64,000 nt of DNA from Betaproteobacteria bacterium (GTDB lineage Bacteria; Pseudomonadota; Gammaproteobacteria; Burkholderiales; UBA3065). Each line of letters opens with the position of its first letter. The first letter of the stretch is position 1. Of this stretch, positions 28,290-37,274 are shown piece by piece. The position numbers and the translations under genes were made by a program. The stretch is taken from NCBI GenBank assembly GCA_027490755.1, contig JAIXXL010000004.1, forward strand, positions 1 to 64,000. The letters are read 5' to 3'. The notes under the pieces are model-generated. The model was not told the origin of the DNA. It did not search any database and saw only the letters and a list, made by a program, of their open reading frames with translations.

Positions 28290-29171
28290 ATGCACCCCTT
28301 CCGGACCGCCGCCGTCATCGGCAAGTTCGCCCGCCGCGAGGACACCGGGCAGTTGTCGGAGCTGGCGCGGTTCCTCGCCGCGCGCGGCCTGTCCGTGCTG
28401 GTCGAGCGCCACACCCACGAGTGCCTCGCAGACGACACGCTCGAGCCCGCCGACTTCGAGCGCATCGGCCGCGAGGCCGACATCGCCATCGTCGTCGGTG
28501 GCGACGGCACCCTGCTCACCGTGGCTCGCGAGCTGGCGCCGCACGGCGTACCGCTGGTCGGCGTCAACCGCGGCCGGCTGGGTTTCACCACCGACATCGC
28601 CATGGGCGACATGCTGCCGGCGCTCGAGCAGATCCTCGACGGCAAGTACACCGCCGAGGAGCGCACCCTGCTGCAGGCCGGGCTCAGCCGCAAGGGAGAC
28701 ACGCTGCTCCACACGCTGGCCTTCAACGATGTGGTCGCCAGCCGCGGCGTGCAGGGCGGCATGATCGAGTTCCGCGTCACGGTCGATGCCGAGTTCGCCT
28801 ACGAACTGCGCGCCGATGGCCTGATCATCGCCACGCCGACCGGCTCGACCGCCTACGCCCTCTCATCGGGTGGCCCGATCGTCCACCCCTCGGTGGCCGG
28901 CCTGCTGCTGGTCCCGGTGAGCCCGCACACCCTGTCCAACCGGCCGATCGTGGTCGGCAACGGCAGCCGCGTCGAGGTGATCCTGCTGCACTCGACCCGC
29001 GGCAGCATCTACTTTGACGGGCGCGACCACCACGAGCTGCTGGCCGGCGACCACCTGACGGTGACCACCGCGCCGGCGCGGGCGCGGCTGCTTCACCCGG
29101 ACGGCTACAGCTACTTCCGGACGCTGCGCGAGAAACTCGGCTGGAGCGGCTCGCCGCAACCCGGAGCCTGA
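28290..29171 (+). CDS. nadK: NAD kinase
   Basis: The 293-residue enzyme phosphorylates NAD to NADP. The start at MHPFRTAAVIGKFARRED fits the family. Motifs are the GGDG loop in IVVGGDGTLLTVAREL, VNRGRLGFTTDI, AFNDVVASRG, the ATPTGSTAYALSSGGPIVHP region and the final TVTTAPARARLLHP. It is divergent from hrcA and is followed 5 bases after its stop by recN, the usual order. Confidence 0.97.
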   Translation: MHPFRTAAVIGKFARREDTGQLSELARFLAARGLSVLVERHTHECLADDTLEPADFERIGREADIAIVVGGDGTLLTVARELAPHGVPLVGVNRGRLGFTTDIAMGDMLPALEQILDGKYTAEERTLLQAGLSRKGDTLLHTLAFNDVVASRGVQGGMIEFRVTVDAEFAYELRADGLIIATPTGSTAYALSSGGPIVHPSVAGLLLVPVSPHTLSNRPIVVGNGSRVEVILLHSTRGSIYFDGRDHHELLAGDHLTVTTAPARARLLHPDGYSYFRTLREKLGWSGSPQPGA

Positions 29172-29176
29172 GCGCC

Positions 29177-30889
29177 ATGCTGCGCGCGCTGGGCATCCGT
29201 GACTTCGTCATCGTCGACCGGCTCGACCTCGAATTCGGCCCCGGCTTCAACGTGCTCACCGGCGAGACCGGTGCCGGCAAGTCGATCCTGCTCGACGCGC
29301 TCGACCTGCTACTGGGCGGCCGCGCCGAATCGGGCCTGATCCGCCCCGGCGCCGAGCGCGCCGAGTTGCACGCCGAGTTCGAGTACGCCAAGGACAGCGC
29401 GGTCGCGCGCTGGCTGGCTGACAACGACTACGCCGACGCCCCCGGCGAGCTGCTGCTGCGGCGTGTCGTCGACGCCTCGGGCCGTTCGCGCGCCAGCATC
29501 AACGGCCGCCCGGCCACGCTGGGGCAGCTGCGCGAGGCCACCGAGCAGCTGGTCGACGTGCACGGACAGAACGCCCACCTGATGCTCACCCGCGGTGGCG
29601 CACAGCGCCAGCTGCTTGACCGCTTCGCCGCAGCGGCAACCGAGTCCGCCGCGGTGGCCGATGCGTTCGCCGCTTGGCGGGATGCCGATGCCGCGCTGCG
29701 CGAGTGGCAGGCGTCTGCCGACACCTGGCGGGGCCGGGTCGAGACCTTGCGGCACGACATCGCCGAGCTCGAGCCGCTGGCCGACGACCGCGCATCGATC
29801 GAGTCGCTGGAGACCGAGCACCGCCGCCTGGCCCACGCCCAGGGCCTGATCGAGGCGGCGCAGGAGGCCCTGCAGCGTCTCGACGACGGCGAGGCGAACG
29901 CGCGTGACCAGCTCGCCGCTGCGCTGCAGAGGGTCGACGCGGTGGTCGCCCTGGACGACCGGCTGGAGGAGGCGCTGGCGTCGCTGCAGACCGCCGAGGC
30001 CGCTGCCGCCGAGGCCGCGTCTACCCTGCGCCGCTACCTGGACCGTGCCGACCTCGACCCGGACCGGCTGGTCGAGGTCGAGTCGCAGCTGGCCGAGTTG
30101 CAACGCGTGGCGCGCAAGCACCGCTCGACGCCGGCGGAGCTGCCGCACTTGCTGGACGCGCTGCGTGCAGAACTGGCGCGACTCGGCGGCGACGGCGAGC
30201 AGGACACCGAAGCGCAGCTGCGTCAGCGTGCGGACTCGGCACGGCAGGCCTACCAGGCCGCCGCCGCCGCACTCCGCGCCCGGCGCGGACCGGCCGCGCA
30301 GCGCCTGTCGGAGGCGGTGACGGCGACCATGCAGCGACTGTCGCTGGCCGGCGGCCGATTCGAGGTGAGGCTCCACGACGGGACGGCGCCCTCGGCGCAC
30401 GGCAACGAGCGCATCGAGTTCCTCGTCTCGGCCAACGCCGGGATGCCGCCCGGGCCGCTGGCGCGCGTCGCATCTGGCGGCGAGCTGTCGCGTATCGGTC
30501 TCGCCCTCAGCACCGCCGGCGTGGCCGCGCTGGAGGCCGGCACGCTGGTGTTCGACGAGGTCGATGCCGGCATCGGCGGCGGCGTGGCCGAGGTGGTCGG
30601 GCGCATGCTGCAGTCGCTGGGCAGCGACCGGCAGGTGCTCTGCGTCACCCACCTGGCGCAGGTCGCGGCCTGCGCCGGCCACCAGTTCCGTGTCAGCAAG
30701 GCGGTGGTCGACGGCGTGGCCAGCAGCCGTGTCGCCCGTCTGGAAGCGGCACAGCGCGTCGATGAACTGGCGCGCATGCTGGGCGGGACACACATCACCG
30801 ACACCACCCGCGCCCACGCCCGCGAGATGCTCGAACATCTGGGCGCAGACGAGCACAACGATCCACCGGGGCAGACCATTTTGTCCTAA
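29177..30889 (+). CDS. recN: DNA repair protein RecN
   Basis: The 570-residue SMC-like ATPase acts in double-strand-break repair. Walker A is GETGAGKSILLDALDLLLGG near the N terminus. Two coiled-coil arms occupy about residues 150-380. The C-terminal half has LARVASGGELSRIGLALST (signature) and FDEVDAGIGGGVAEVVG (Walker B), then CVTHLAQVAACA. Length is normal. The stop codon TAA forms the first bases of the predicted flagellar promoter for flgM. Confidence 0.97.
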   Translation: MLRALGIRDFVIVDRLDLEFGPGFNVLTGETGAGKSILLDALDLLLGGRAESGLIRPGAERAELHAEFEYAKDSAVARWLADNDYADAPGELLLRRVVDASGRSRASINGRPATLGQLREATEQLVDVHGQNAHLMLTRGGAQRQLLDRFAAAATESAAVADAFAAWRDADAALREWQASADTWRGRVETLRHDIAELEPLADDRASIESLETEHRRLAHAQGLIEAAQEALQRLDDGEANARDQLAAALQRVDAVVALDDRLEEALASLQTAEAAAAEAASTLRRYLDRADLDPDRLVEVESQLAELQRVARKHRSTPAELPHLLDALRAELARLGGDGEQDTEAQLRQRADSARQAYQAAAAALRARRGPAAQRLSEAVTATMQRLSLAGGRFEVRLHDGTAPSAHGNERIEFLVSANAGMPPGPLARVASGGELSRIGLALSTAGVAALEAGTLVFDEVDAGIGGGVAEVVGRMLQSLGSDRQVLCVTHLAQVAACAGHQFRVSKAVVDGVASSRVARLEAAQRVDELARMLGGTHITDTTRAHAREMLEHLGADEHNDPPGQTILS

Positions 30890-30913
30890 AGTCCTGCAGA
30901 GGCCGGCCGATAT
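30887..30913 (+). promoter_or_regulatory. Sigma-28 (FliA) promoter upstream of flgM
   Basis: TAAAGTCC (30887-30894), an 11-base spacer and GCCGATAT (30906-30913) match the FliA consensus TAAAGTTT-N11-GCCGATAA at 13 of 16 positions, with exact spacing. It lies 41 bases before the flgM ATG, and its -35 half overlaps the recN stop codon. Confidence 0.85.
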
Positions 30914-30953
30914 ACTTGTCGAAACAAAGATGGCCTCGCACAAGAGGTAGCCC

Positions 30954-31280
30954 ATGAAGATCCAGAGCAGCAGCACCACCCCGAGCATCGACACCACCTC
31001 CGCGACTGGTGGCAGCACGCGCAGCGAAGGACGCAAGTCCGCAGCGGCCACGCCCGCAAGCGGTGCCGGCCGTGACGCCGGGACCGTCCGCATCGACCCG
31101 CGCGCCAGCCTGCTGGCAGCGGCTGAGGCCTCGCTCGAGAACGTCGCCGCCGTAGATTCCGCGCGTGTTGACGAGATCAAGCGCGCCATCGCGGAAGGGC
31201 GCTTCGAGGTCGACAGCCGCCGCGTCGCCGAGCGGCTGGTCGGCAGCGTCCGCGACCTGATCCTGACCCGCGGCAACTGA
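30954..31280 (+). CDS. flgM: Anti-sigma-28 factor FlgM
   Basis: The 108-residue protein has a disordered Ser/Thr/Ala-rich N-terminal half and a conserved C-terminal sigma-binding half: VDSARVDEIKRAIAEGRFEV and DSRRVAERLVGSVRDLI. FlgM holds FliA inactive until the flagellar hook-basal body is complete and then is exported. It is preceded by a strong FliA-type promoter and followed by flgN, as in many flagellated proteobacteria. Confidence 0.93.
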   Translation: MKIQSSSTTPSIDTTSATGGSTRSEGRKSAAATPASGAGRDAGTVRIDPRASLLAAAEASLENVAAVDSARVDEIKRAIAEGRFEVDSRRVAERLVGSVRDLILTRGN

Positions 31281-31284
31281 GCCC

Positions 31285-31327
31285 GCGCCGCCGTGACGGC
31301 GGCGCCAGCCGGCACCCCCCGCCGGCT
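31285..31327 (+). other. Two successive GC-rich hairpins between flgM and flgN
   Basis: GCGCCGCCG (31285-31293) pairs with CGGCGGCGC (31297-31305) across a three-base loop. AGCCGGC (31307-31313) pairs with GCCGGCT (31321-31327). No T-run follows, so the pair could stabilise flgM mRNA or partly attenuate flgN and is not an obvious terminator. Confidence 0.5.
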
Positions 31328-31351
31328 CCTCTTCTGCGCGACAATCCGCGC

Positions 31352-31819
31352 ATGAGCACAAGCCAATTCACCGACATTCTTCGCCGCGAGCTGGACGGCA
31401 TGCATCGCCTGTCCGCCATCCTCGCCGAAGAGTTCGCGACACTCGGGCGCACCGACCCCGATGCACTTGACCAGGTGTTGCAACGCAAGGCTGCCATCCT
31501 CGACGAGTTGCAGAGATGCGCCAGCGAGCGCGCGTCGGCGCTCAGTTCGGCGGGCGTCGCGGCCAGCGCCGCCAGCATCGAAGCGTGGATCCGCACGAAT
31601 TCAGGTGCGCAGGGCGTAAAGCTGTGGGGCGACCTGATGTCGCGGACGCGCGAGGTGCACAACAACCACCAGACCAATCTGACTCTGCTCGAGGGCCTGA
31701 TGCGGCACAACCGGCAGTCGCTCGACCTGCTCACCCGACTGGCCAACCCCGACCTGACCTACCAGGCCGACGGCAGCACCTCCGGCAGCTTCGGCACCCG
31801 CAGCCGCGGCCAAGCCTGA
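31352..31819 (+). CDS. flgN: Flagellar export chaperone FlgN
   Basis: The 155-residue helical protein resembles FlgN chaperones for the hook-associated proteins FlgK and FlgL. Support comes from its position after flgM and from the pattern FTDILRRELDGMHRLSAILA, EEFATLGRTDPDALDQVL, QRKAAILDEL and the C-terminal NNHQTNLTLLEGLMRHNRQS. The last 25 residues are Ser/Gly-rich. FlgN sequences are weakly conserved, so the assignment relies partly on context. Confidence 0.85.
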   Translation: MSTSQFTDILRRELDGMHRLSAILAEEFATLGRTDPDALDQVLQRKAAILDELQRCASERASALSSAGVAASAASIEAWIRTNSGAQGVKLWGDLMSRTREVHNNHQTNLTLLEGLMRHNRQSLDLLTRLANPDLTYQADGSTSGSFGTRSRGQA

Positions 31820-31852
31820 AAGCTGCCCGCCGGCTAGCGGCGCGCGGGCTCT

Positions 31853-32746
31853 CTACTCGCCGAGGCCTGCCGGCATGGCCCGCCGGCGACGGTCCATGAG
31901 TTCGAGCATCAGCGGGGTCAGGATCAGCTGCATGGCCATCCCCATCTTGCCGCCCGGCACGACGATGCAGTTCGGCCGCGTCATGAAAGAGCCCTGGATC
32001 ATGCTGAGCAGGTAGGGGAAGTTGATCCCGGTGGGATTGCGGAAGCGGATCACCACAAAGCTCTCGTCCAGCGTCGGGATGTCACGCGCCGAGAACGGGT
32101 TCGAGGTGTCGACCAGCGGCACACGCTGGAAGTTGATGTGGGTGCGCGAGAACTGCGGGCAGATGTGGTGCACGTAGTCGTACATGCGCCGCAGGATGGC
32201 GTCGGTGACCGCCTCCATCGAGTAGCCGCGTTCCTTCATGTCGCGGTGGATCTTCTGGATCCACTCGAGGTTCAGCACCGGCACCACGCCGATCAGCAGG
32301 TCGACCCACTTCGCCACGTCCACGCCGTTGCCGACAAATCCACCGTGCAGGCCCTCGTAGAGCAGCAGCTCGCTGCCGGGCGGGGTCGGGTACCAGTTGG
32401 TGAAGGCGCCCACCGGCACGCCGTGCTGCGCCGCCTCTTCATCGTTGTGGATGTAGTGGCGGCGCTGGCAGATGCCGGTCTCGGCGTAGGTGCTGAAGCA
32501 CCTTTCCAGTTCACCCAGCAGATTGCCCTCGGGGCCGAAGTGGCTGATCGGCCGCTTGTTGCGGCTGAGCTGCTCGGCGATCGCCATCTGCATGTCGCCA
32601 CGCCCGAAGCGGTGGAAGCTGTCGCCCTCGATCTGGATCGGGTTGATCGACTCGCGACGGCAGATGTGGTCGAAGGCGAGCTTGACGGTGCTGGTGCCGG
32701 CGCCAGAGGAGCCGGTGACAGCGATGATCGGGTGACGGTTGGACAT
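31853..32746 (-). CDS. prkB: Phosphoribulokinase (proteobacterial type I)
   Basis: The 297-residue enzyme phosphorylates ribulose 5-phosphate to the RuBisCO substrate ribulose 1,5-bisphosphate. The P-loop is VTGSSGAGTSTVKLAFDHI, followed by INPIQIEGDSFHRFGR, the HFGPEGNLLGELE block, YIHNDEEAAQ, LLLYEGLHGGFVG (Walker B Glu) and the IQKIHRDMKERGYS helix. This length and these motifs are those of Calvin-cycle PRK in autotrophic proteobacteria. No RuBisCO or other cbb gene is in the window; prk lies alone, convergent with flgN and downstream of ruvB. Confidence 0.96.
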   Translation of the reverse strand: MSNRHPIIAVTGSSGAGTSTVKLAFDHICRRESINPIQIEGDSFHRFGRGDMQMAIAEQLSRNKRPISHFGPEGNLLGELERCFSTYAETGICQRRHYIHNDEEAAQHGVPVGAFTNWYPTPPGSELLLYEGLHGGFVGNGVDVAKWVDLLIGVVPVLNLEWIQKIHRDMKERGYSMEAVTDAILRRMYDYVHHICPQFSRTHINFQRVPLVDTSNPFSARDIPTLDESFVVIRFRNPTGINFPYLLSMIQGSFMTRPNCIVVPGGKMGMAMQLILTPLMLELMDRRRRAMPAGLGE

Positions 32747-32780
32747 AAGCTATGGATTATCGCGCAGATCGCCGCACGGC

Positions 32781-33827
32781 TCAGAACAGGCCGGACTGCT
32801 GCGCCTCGCCACCACCGGCACCGTCCGGCGGCTGCAGGCCAAAGTGGCGGTAGGCGGCCGGCGCAGCCACCCGCCCGCGCGGCGTCCGTTGCAGGAAGCC
32901 CTGCTGGATCAGGTAGGGCTCGATGACATCCTCGAGGGTGTCACGCTCCTCGCCGATCGCCGCCGCCAGGCTCTCCACGCCCACCGGCCCACCGTCGAAG
33001 CGCTGGATGATGGCACGCAGCAGGCGGTGGTCCTGCACATCCAGGCCGGCACGGTCCACCTCGAGCATGAGCAGCGCCGCGTCGGCGGTCTCGCTGTCGA
33101 TGCGGCCGGCGGCGCGCACCTGCGCGTAGTCGCGGACGCGCCGCAGCAGCCGGTTGGCGATGCGCGGCGTGCCACGCGAGCGGCGTGCCACCTCGAGCGC
33201 ACCGGCGTCGTCGATGCCGACCTCGAGCAGGCCGGCCGAGCGGGTGACGATGCGCGCCAGCTCATCAGGCGTGTAGAACTCGAGGCGCGCGACGATCCCG
33301 AAGCGGTCGCGCAGCGGGTTGGTGAGCATGCCGGCGCGGGTGGTGGCGCCGACCAGCGTGAACGGCGGCAGGTCGAGCTTGACCGAACGCGCCGCCGGCC
33401 CCTCGCCGATCATGATGTCGATCTGGTAGTCCTCCAGCGCCGGGTACAGCACCTCCTCGACCACCGGACTGAGGCGGTGGATCTCGTCGATGAACAGCAC
33501 GTCGTGCGGCTCGAGGTTGGTCAGCAGCGCGGCGAGGTCGCCGGCGCGCTCCAGCACCGGGCCGGAGGTCTGGCGCAGGCCGACACCCATCTCGCGGGCG
33601 ATGATGTGCGCCAGCGTGGTCTTGCCGAGGCCCGGCGGGCCGTAAAGCAGCACGTGGTCGAGCGCCTCCTTGCGCTGGCGGGCGGCCTCGACGAACAGCG
33701 AGATCTGCCCGCGCGCCTTCTCCTGGCCGACGTACTCGGACAGGTCGCGCGGACGCAGCGCGCGCTCCATGGCGTCTTCCTGCGGGCTGGCAGCGCGCGG
33801 TGCGATCAGGCGGTCTTGTTCAAGCAT
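32781..33827 (-). CDS. ruvB: Holliday junction branch migration ATPase RuvB
   Basis: The 348-residue AAA+ motor has [20 protein letters not shown], Walker [20 protein letters not shown], Walker [11 protein letters not shown], the sensor region [20 protein letters not shown] and the winged-helix end [19 protein letters not shown]. It works with RuvA and RuvC, which are encoded at 37275-38409, about 3.5 kb away and separated by the helicase and TauE genes. Its ATG overlaps the helicase stop by 22 bases. Confidence 0.97.
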   Translation of the reverse strand: MLEQDRLIAPRAASPQEDAMERALRPRDLSEYVGQEKARGQISLFVEAARQRKEALDHVLLYGPPGLGKTTLAHIIAREMGVGLRQTSGPVLERAGDLAALLTNLEPHDVLFIDEIHRLSPVVEEVLYPALEDYQIDIMIGEGPAARSVKLDLPPFTLVGATTRAGMLTNPLRDRFGIVARLEFYTPDELARIVTRSAGLLEVGIDDAGALEVARRSRGTPRIANRLLRRVRDYAQVRAAGRIDSETADAALLMLEVDRAGLDVQDHRLLRAIIQRFDGGPVGVESLAAAIGEERDTLEDVIEPYLIQQGFLQRTPRGRVAAPAAYRHFGLQPPDGAGGGEAQQSGLF

Positions 33828-36067
33828 GTCGCCAGATTATCCCAGCCGGCGACAGCGCAGTCGCCCCGCGCCAGCAGTTCGTCAAAGAAGGGCGACGGCC
33901 GGCGGCGATCGCCGACCACATACACGCGCCGCCGCGCGCGCGTCAGCGCGACGTAGAACAGGCGGCGCTCCTCGGCAAAAGGAAAGGCCTCGACGCTGCC
34001 GAGGAAACCCGCCAGCAGCGGGTCCTCCGGCCGCTCGGCAGGAAAAGGCTGGCGGCCGCCGCGGACGCCGAGGACCACGGCGTGGTCGGCGGTGGCGCCC
34101 TTGGCGCGGTGGATGGTGCTGAAGCGCCAGTCGGCCTGCGGGTAATGCTCGGCCAGCCAGTCGAGCCGGGCCTGCTGCAACAGGCTGCGGTAGCGGCCCA
34201 GGATGAGGACGTCCGGGCGCGGCCCGGGCGAGGCGGTGGCGGCCGTCACGGGCCTGGCCGGGGACACGGGCCCGGCCGGCGGCCCGAACAGGTCGGCGGC
34301 GATCCCCGGCATCGGATCGTCCACCGCGCCGTCGGCGGGCAGCCAGAGCACCACCGCCGGCGCGGCGGTGTCGGGCTCGCGCGCCTCGACCTGCTTGCGG
34401 ATCTGTGCCGGGTTGCGCAGTACGAAGGCCGAGGCCACCGCCTCCAGTCGCCGGTCGAAGCGGAAGGTGCGGCGCAGGAAGCGCGTCTCGGTGTGGCCAA
34501 AATGCGCCTCGAATGCGGTCATGATGCCGACGTCGCTGCCGGCGAAACGGTAGATCGACTGCCAGTCGTCGCCCACCGCAAGCAGCTTCATGCCCGGCCG
34601 CGACCGTCGCAGCGACTTCACCAGCGCGGCGCGGCCGGCCGAGATGTCCTGGAACTCGTCGACCAGGAGGTAGCGGAAAGGCACCCGGACGGCACCCTGA
34701 TCCAGCGCCGTGGCGGCGCGCGCGATCATGTCGCCGAAGTCGATCTCGCCACGCGCCGACAGATGCGCCTCGTAGCGCGACAGCAGTTCGAGGAAGATGC
34801 CCGCGAACGCCTGCCGCCGCCGCACGTCGCGCGGGTCGGACCGCCCTGCATCGGGGCGCCCTGCATCGGGGCGCCCTGCATCGGGGCGCACTGAATCGCC
34901 CGGCGCATCGCAAAAAGGCGCGGGGCCGCCGCGCCCGAGCGCGAGGCAGGTGGCCAACAGCGACACCGTGTCGGCCAGCCGGGTGGCAGCCGCCGGTTCC
35001 GCCAACGCGGCGGGCATTGCCCCCGGGTCAAGCCGGATCCCGCGCGCTGCCAGCACCTGCGCCAGCCGCTCGCCCAACCGGCCCTCGCGCTGCAGTCTTG
35101 CGGCATGGTCCAGGCGGACACGCCGCAGGCCGTGGCGCAGGCAGGCCAGCCGCGCCAGCAGCGCGCGCCCGAAACCGGCAAGGGGGCCCTCGCGAGAGCC
35201 AGCGGCGGACCTGCCGCCGGACCTGCCGTGGCGGCCGCCGACGCCGGGCTGGCCGTCACCTACGTCGATGACCAGTCGCGCAGCCGGCAGCAGGATGTCG
35301 GGGGCGTAGGGCGGCAGGCCCGGCCCGACGCGCAGCGAGGCGTCGGTGCGAAACCCGGCACCGCCCAGCGTCAGCCGATCGACAAGTTCGCGCAGCGCGT
35401 GGCTGCGGACGCGCGCGCCGTGCAGGGTCAGCGGCGGATGGGCGCGGGACCAGACCTTCCACTCGCGCGGCGAGGCAAAGTCGGCCGCGTCGCGAAGCGG
35501 GTCGGTGTGGGCCGCCAGCCATTCGGCCAAGGCGTCCGGCTGCTGCAGCGCCAGTGCGCGCAGTTCGGTGTCGAGGAAGGCCTGCAGTCGCGCGCCGTCG
35601 GTGGCCATGGGCGACAGCCGGCAGGCACCGCCAGACGCAGCACGCAGCAGCTCCAGGCCCAGCGAGTGGAAGGTGTGTATGGCGACGCCGGGGTGACTGC
35701 TGGCCAGCCGCTCGCCGATCTCGGCCCGAACCGAGTTGTTGAAGGCGAGCAGCGCGATCTCCCCCGGCTGCGCCAGACCGCGCATCACCAGATAGGCGAT
35801 CTTGCCCAGCAGCAGCGTGGTCTTGCCCGAGCCCGCTGAGGCCACCACCAGCGTGGCGTCCTCATCGACCACGATGGCCGCACGCTGCTCCTGGTTGAGC
35901 GGCTGCGGCAGGACATGTTCGAAAAAGTCGCCGAGTCGGGCGAGCTCGCGGCGCTCGAAGCCGGCGTTGTGAGCGCAACGCACCGTCTCTGCAATGTCGT
36001 CAGCGTCCGCACGGGCGATCCAGCGGTCGGGCAGGGTCTGCGGGCAGGGGGTGGCACCGGTGGGCAT
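33806..36067 (-). CDS. UvrD/HelD-type superfamily 1 DNA helicase with nuclease-like insert
   Basis: The 753-residue SF1A helicase has Walker [16 protein letters not shown] (77-91), [27 protein letters not shown], motif [22 protein letters not shown], motif [46 protein letters not shown] and [17 protein letters not shown]. Residues about 215-275 ([29 protein letters not shown]) look like the degenerate restriction-nuclease fold found in helicase IV. The segment at about 390-410 is a Pro/Asp/Gly/Arg repeat coded by the tandem DNA repeat at 34844-34888. It resembles HelD (helicase IV) more than Rep or UvrD, and its cellular role is not certain. Confidence 0.85.
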   Translation of the reverse strand: MPTGATPCPQTLPDRWIARADADDIAETVRCAHNAGFERRELARLGDFFEHVLPQPLNQEQRAAIVVDEDATLVVASAGSGKTTLLLGKIAYLVMRGLAQPGEIALLAFNNSVRAEIGERLASSHPGVAIHTFHSLGLELLRAASGGACRLSPMATDGARLQAFLDTELRALALQQPDALAEWLAAHTDPLRDAADFASPREWKVWSRAHPPLTLHGARVRSHALRELVDRLTLGGAGFRTDASLRVGPGLPPYAPDILLPAARLVIDVGDGQPGVGGRHGRSGGRSAAGSREGPLAGFGRALLARLACLRHGLRRVRLDHAARLQREGRLGERLAQVLAARGIRLDPGAMPAALAEPAAATRLADTVSLLATCLALGRGGPAPFCDAPGDSVRPDAGRPDAGRPDAGRSDPRDVRRRQAFAGIFLELLSRYEAHLSARGEIDFGDMIARAATALDQGAVRVPFRYLLVDEFQDISAGRAALVKSLRRSRPGMKLLAVGDDWQSIYRFAGSDVGIMTAFEAHFGHTETRFLRRTFRFDRRLEAVASAFVLRNPAQIRKQVEAREPDTAAPAVVLWLPADGAVDDPMPGIAADLFGPPAGPVSPARPVTAATASPGPRPDVLILGRYRSLLQQARLDWLAEHYPQADWRFSTIHRAKGATADHAVVLGVRGGRQPFPAERPEDPLLAGFLGSVEAFPFAEERRLFYVALTRARRRVYVVGDRRRPSPFFDELLARGDCAVAGWDNLATCLNKTA
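34844..34888. repeat. 15-base tandem repeat, three perfect copies, inside the helicase gene
   Basis: The unit CCCTGCATCGGGGCG is present three times without mismatch and adds five residues per unit in frame (Asp-Ala-Gly-Arg-Pro on the minus strand). Degenerate half-units flank it. The copy number can change without frameshift. Confidence 0.9.
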
Positions 36068-36188
36068 GTCCGCAAGGCTAGGCCGGCCCCGCCCGAGCGT
36101 CTTCGGCCAACTGCCGGATGCCCGTGGCCATCACCGTGGGTTGGGCAGGGCCCGCAGCCCCGCAGGCCGCGCCAACGCCCGGACTGTG

Positions 36189-36202
36189 CGCCGGGCCCGG
36201 CG
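36189..36202. promoter_or_regulatory. GC palindrome upstream of the TauE/SafE gene
   Basis: CGCCGGGCCCGGCG is a perfect 14-base palindrome in the 189-base gap between the divergent helicase and exporter genes. It could be an operator or chance, given the high GC content. Confidence 0.3.
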
Positions 36203-36224
36203 TGGGTTAGGATTCGGCCCCTTT

Positions 36225-36240
36225 GGTGGCGATCGCCACC
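36225..36240. promoter_or_regulatory. Perfect 16-base palindrome just before the TauE/SafE start
   Basis: GGTGGCGATCGCCACC ends 16 bases before the exporter ATG and includes the octamer GCGATCGC. Its position over the presumed leader and the poor ribosome site nearby suggest an operator or an mRNA hairpin that limits translation. Confidence 0.45.
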
Positions 36241-36256
36241 TGCCCGACAAGCCAAG

Positions 36257-37228
36257 ATGAAGATCCGCGACCCCGACCTCAGCGCCAACGCCATCAACCA
36301 GGAGCACCTGGAGGCCGGCCTGCCGCCGATCGAGACCCTGGTCACCGAGGAAATGCGCCACCCGCACCTGGTGTGGGCGGCCTGGGCCACCGGCATCATC
36401 CTCATCGCGCTGATCCTTTACCTGTCCGGCCAGTTCGTCGTCATCAACGGCGTCCGCACCGGCGAGGTGCTGGGCGAGATCTTCAGCAGCGACGAGTTCT
36501 GGAGTGCGGCCGCGGTCGGCTTCGTGGCGCAGATGATCGACGGCGCGCTGGGCATGGCCTACGGCATCTCGGCCACCACCTTCCTGCTGAGCACCGGTGC
36601 CACCCCAGCGGTGGCCAGTGCCTCGGTACACATCGCCGAGGTCTTCACCACCGGCCTGTCAGGCATCTCCCACGTGCGGCTCGGCAACGTGAATCGCGAA
36701 CTGTTCCTCCGGCTGCTGGTGCCGGGTATCGTCGGTGCCAGCGTGGGCGTACTGGTGGTGACGCAGATCGACGGCAAGGCGATGAAGCCCTTCATCTCCG
36801 GCTATCTGCTGCTGATGGGCATCTACATCCTCTGGCGCGCCTACCACCGTCGCACGCCGAACCGCGAGAAGCCTCGCCACGTGGCCAAGCTGGCGCTGTT
36901 CGGCGGCTTCGTGGATGCGGCGGGTGGCGGCGGCTGGGGCCCGGTGGTGACCACATCGCTGGTCGGTTCGGGTCACGACCCGCGCACCACCATCGGCTCG
37001 GTCAACTTCGCCGAGTTCTTCCTGACGCTGTCGACCGCTGCCTCTTTCTCGGCGCTGATCACGGCGAGCCCATGGATCACGGTGGGCGGGCTGGTGTTTG
37101 GCGGGCTGTTCGCGGCGCCGTTCGCTGCCGTGCTGTGCAGCCGCATCCCGGCACGCACGCTGATGACCATCGTCGGCTTGGTCATCTCGTTCATCAGCAT
37201 CTACAACCTCAACAAGGCGCTCGGCTGA
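36257..37228 (+). CDS. Sulfite/organosulfonate exporter TauE/SafE family protein
   Basis: The 323-residue membrane protein starts MKIRDPDLSANAINQEHLEA at 36257 and has a longer cytosolic N terminus (about 40 residues) than most TauE/SafE members. About eight to nine transmembrane segments follow. The duplicated family motif appears as VGFVAQMIDGALGMAYG and FGGFVDAAGGGGWGPVVTTS. These transporters move sulfite, sulfonates or related anions across the inner membrane. In a lithoautotroph a role in sulfur oxidation is possible but not shown. It is divergent from the helicase gene. Confidence 0.88.
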   Translation: MKIRDPDLSANAINQEHLEAGLPPIETLVTEEMRHPHLVWAAWATGIILIALILYLSGQFVVINGVRTGEVLGEIFSSDEFWSAAAVGFVAQMIDGALGMAYGISATTFLLSTGATPAVASASVHIAEVFTTGLSGISHVRLGNVNRELFLRLLVPGIVGASVGVLVVTQIDGKAMKPFISGYLLLMGIYILWRAYHRRTPNREKPRHVAKLALFGGFVDAAGGGGWGPVVTTSLVGSGHDPRTTIGSVNFAEFFLTLSTAASFSALITASPWITVGGLVFGGLFAAPFAAVLCSRIPARTLMTIVGLVISFISIYNLNKALG

Positions 37229-37274
37229 GGCAACACCGCCGCGGTGGCCGTTTGCGGCGATCTGCCGCGGCCTG

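Noticed and set aside
29309..31483. 724-codon open frame on the minus strand
   Set aside because: It spans recN, flgM and their gap in antisense and has no recognisable motif.
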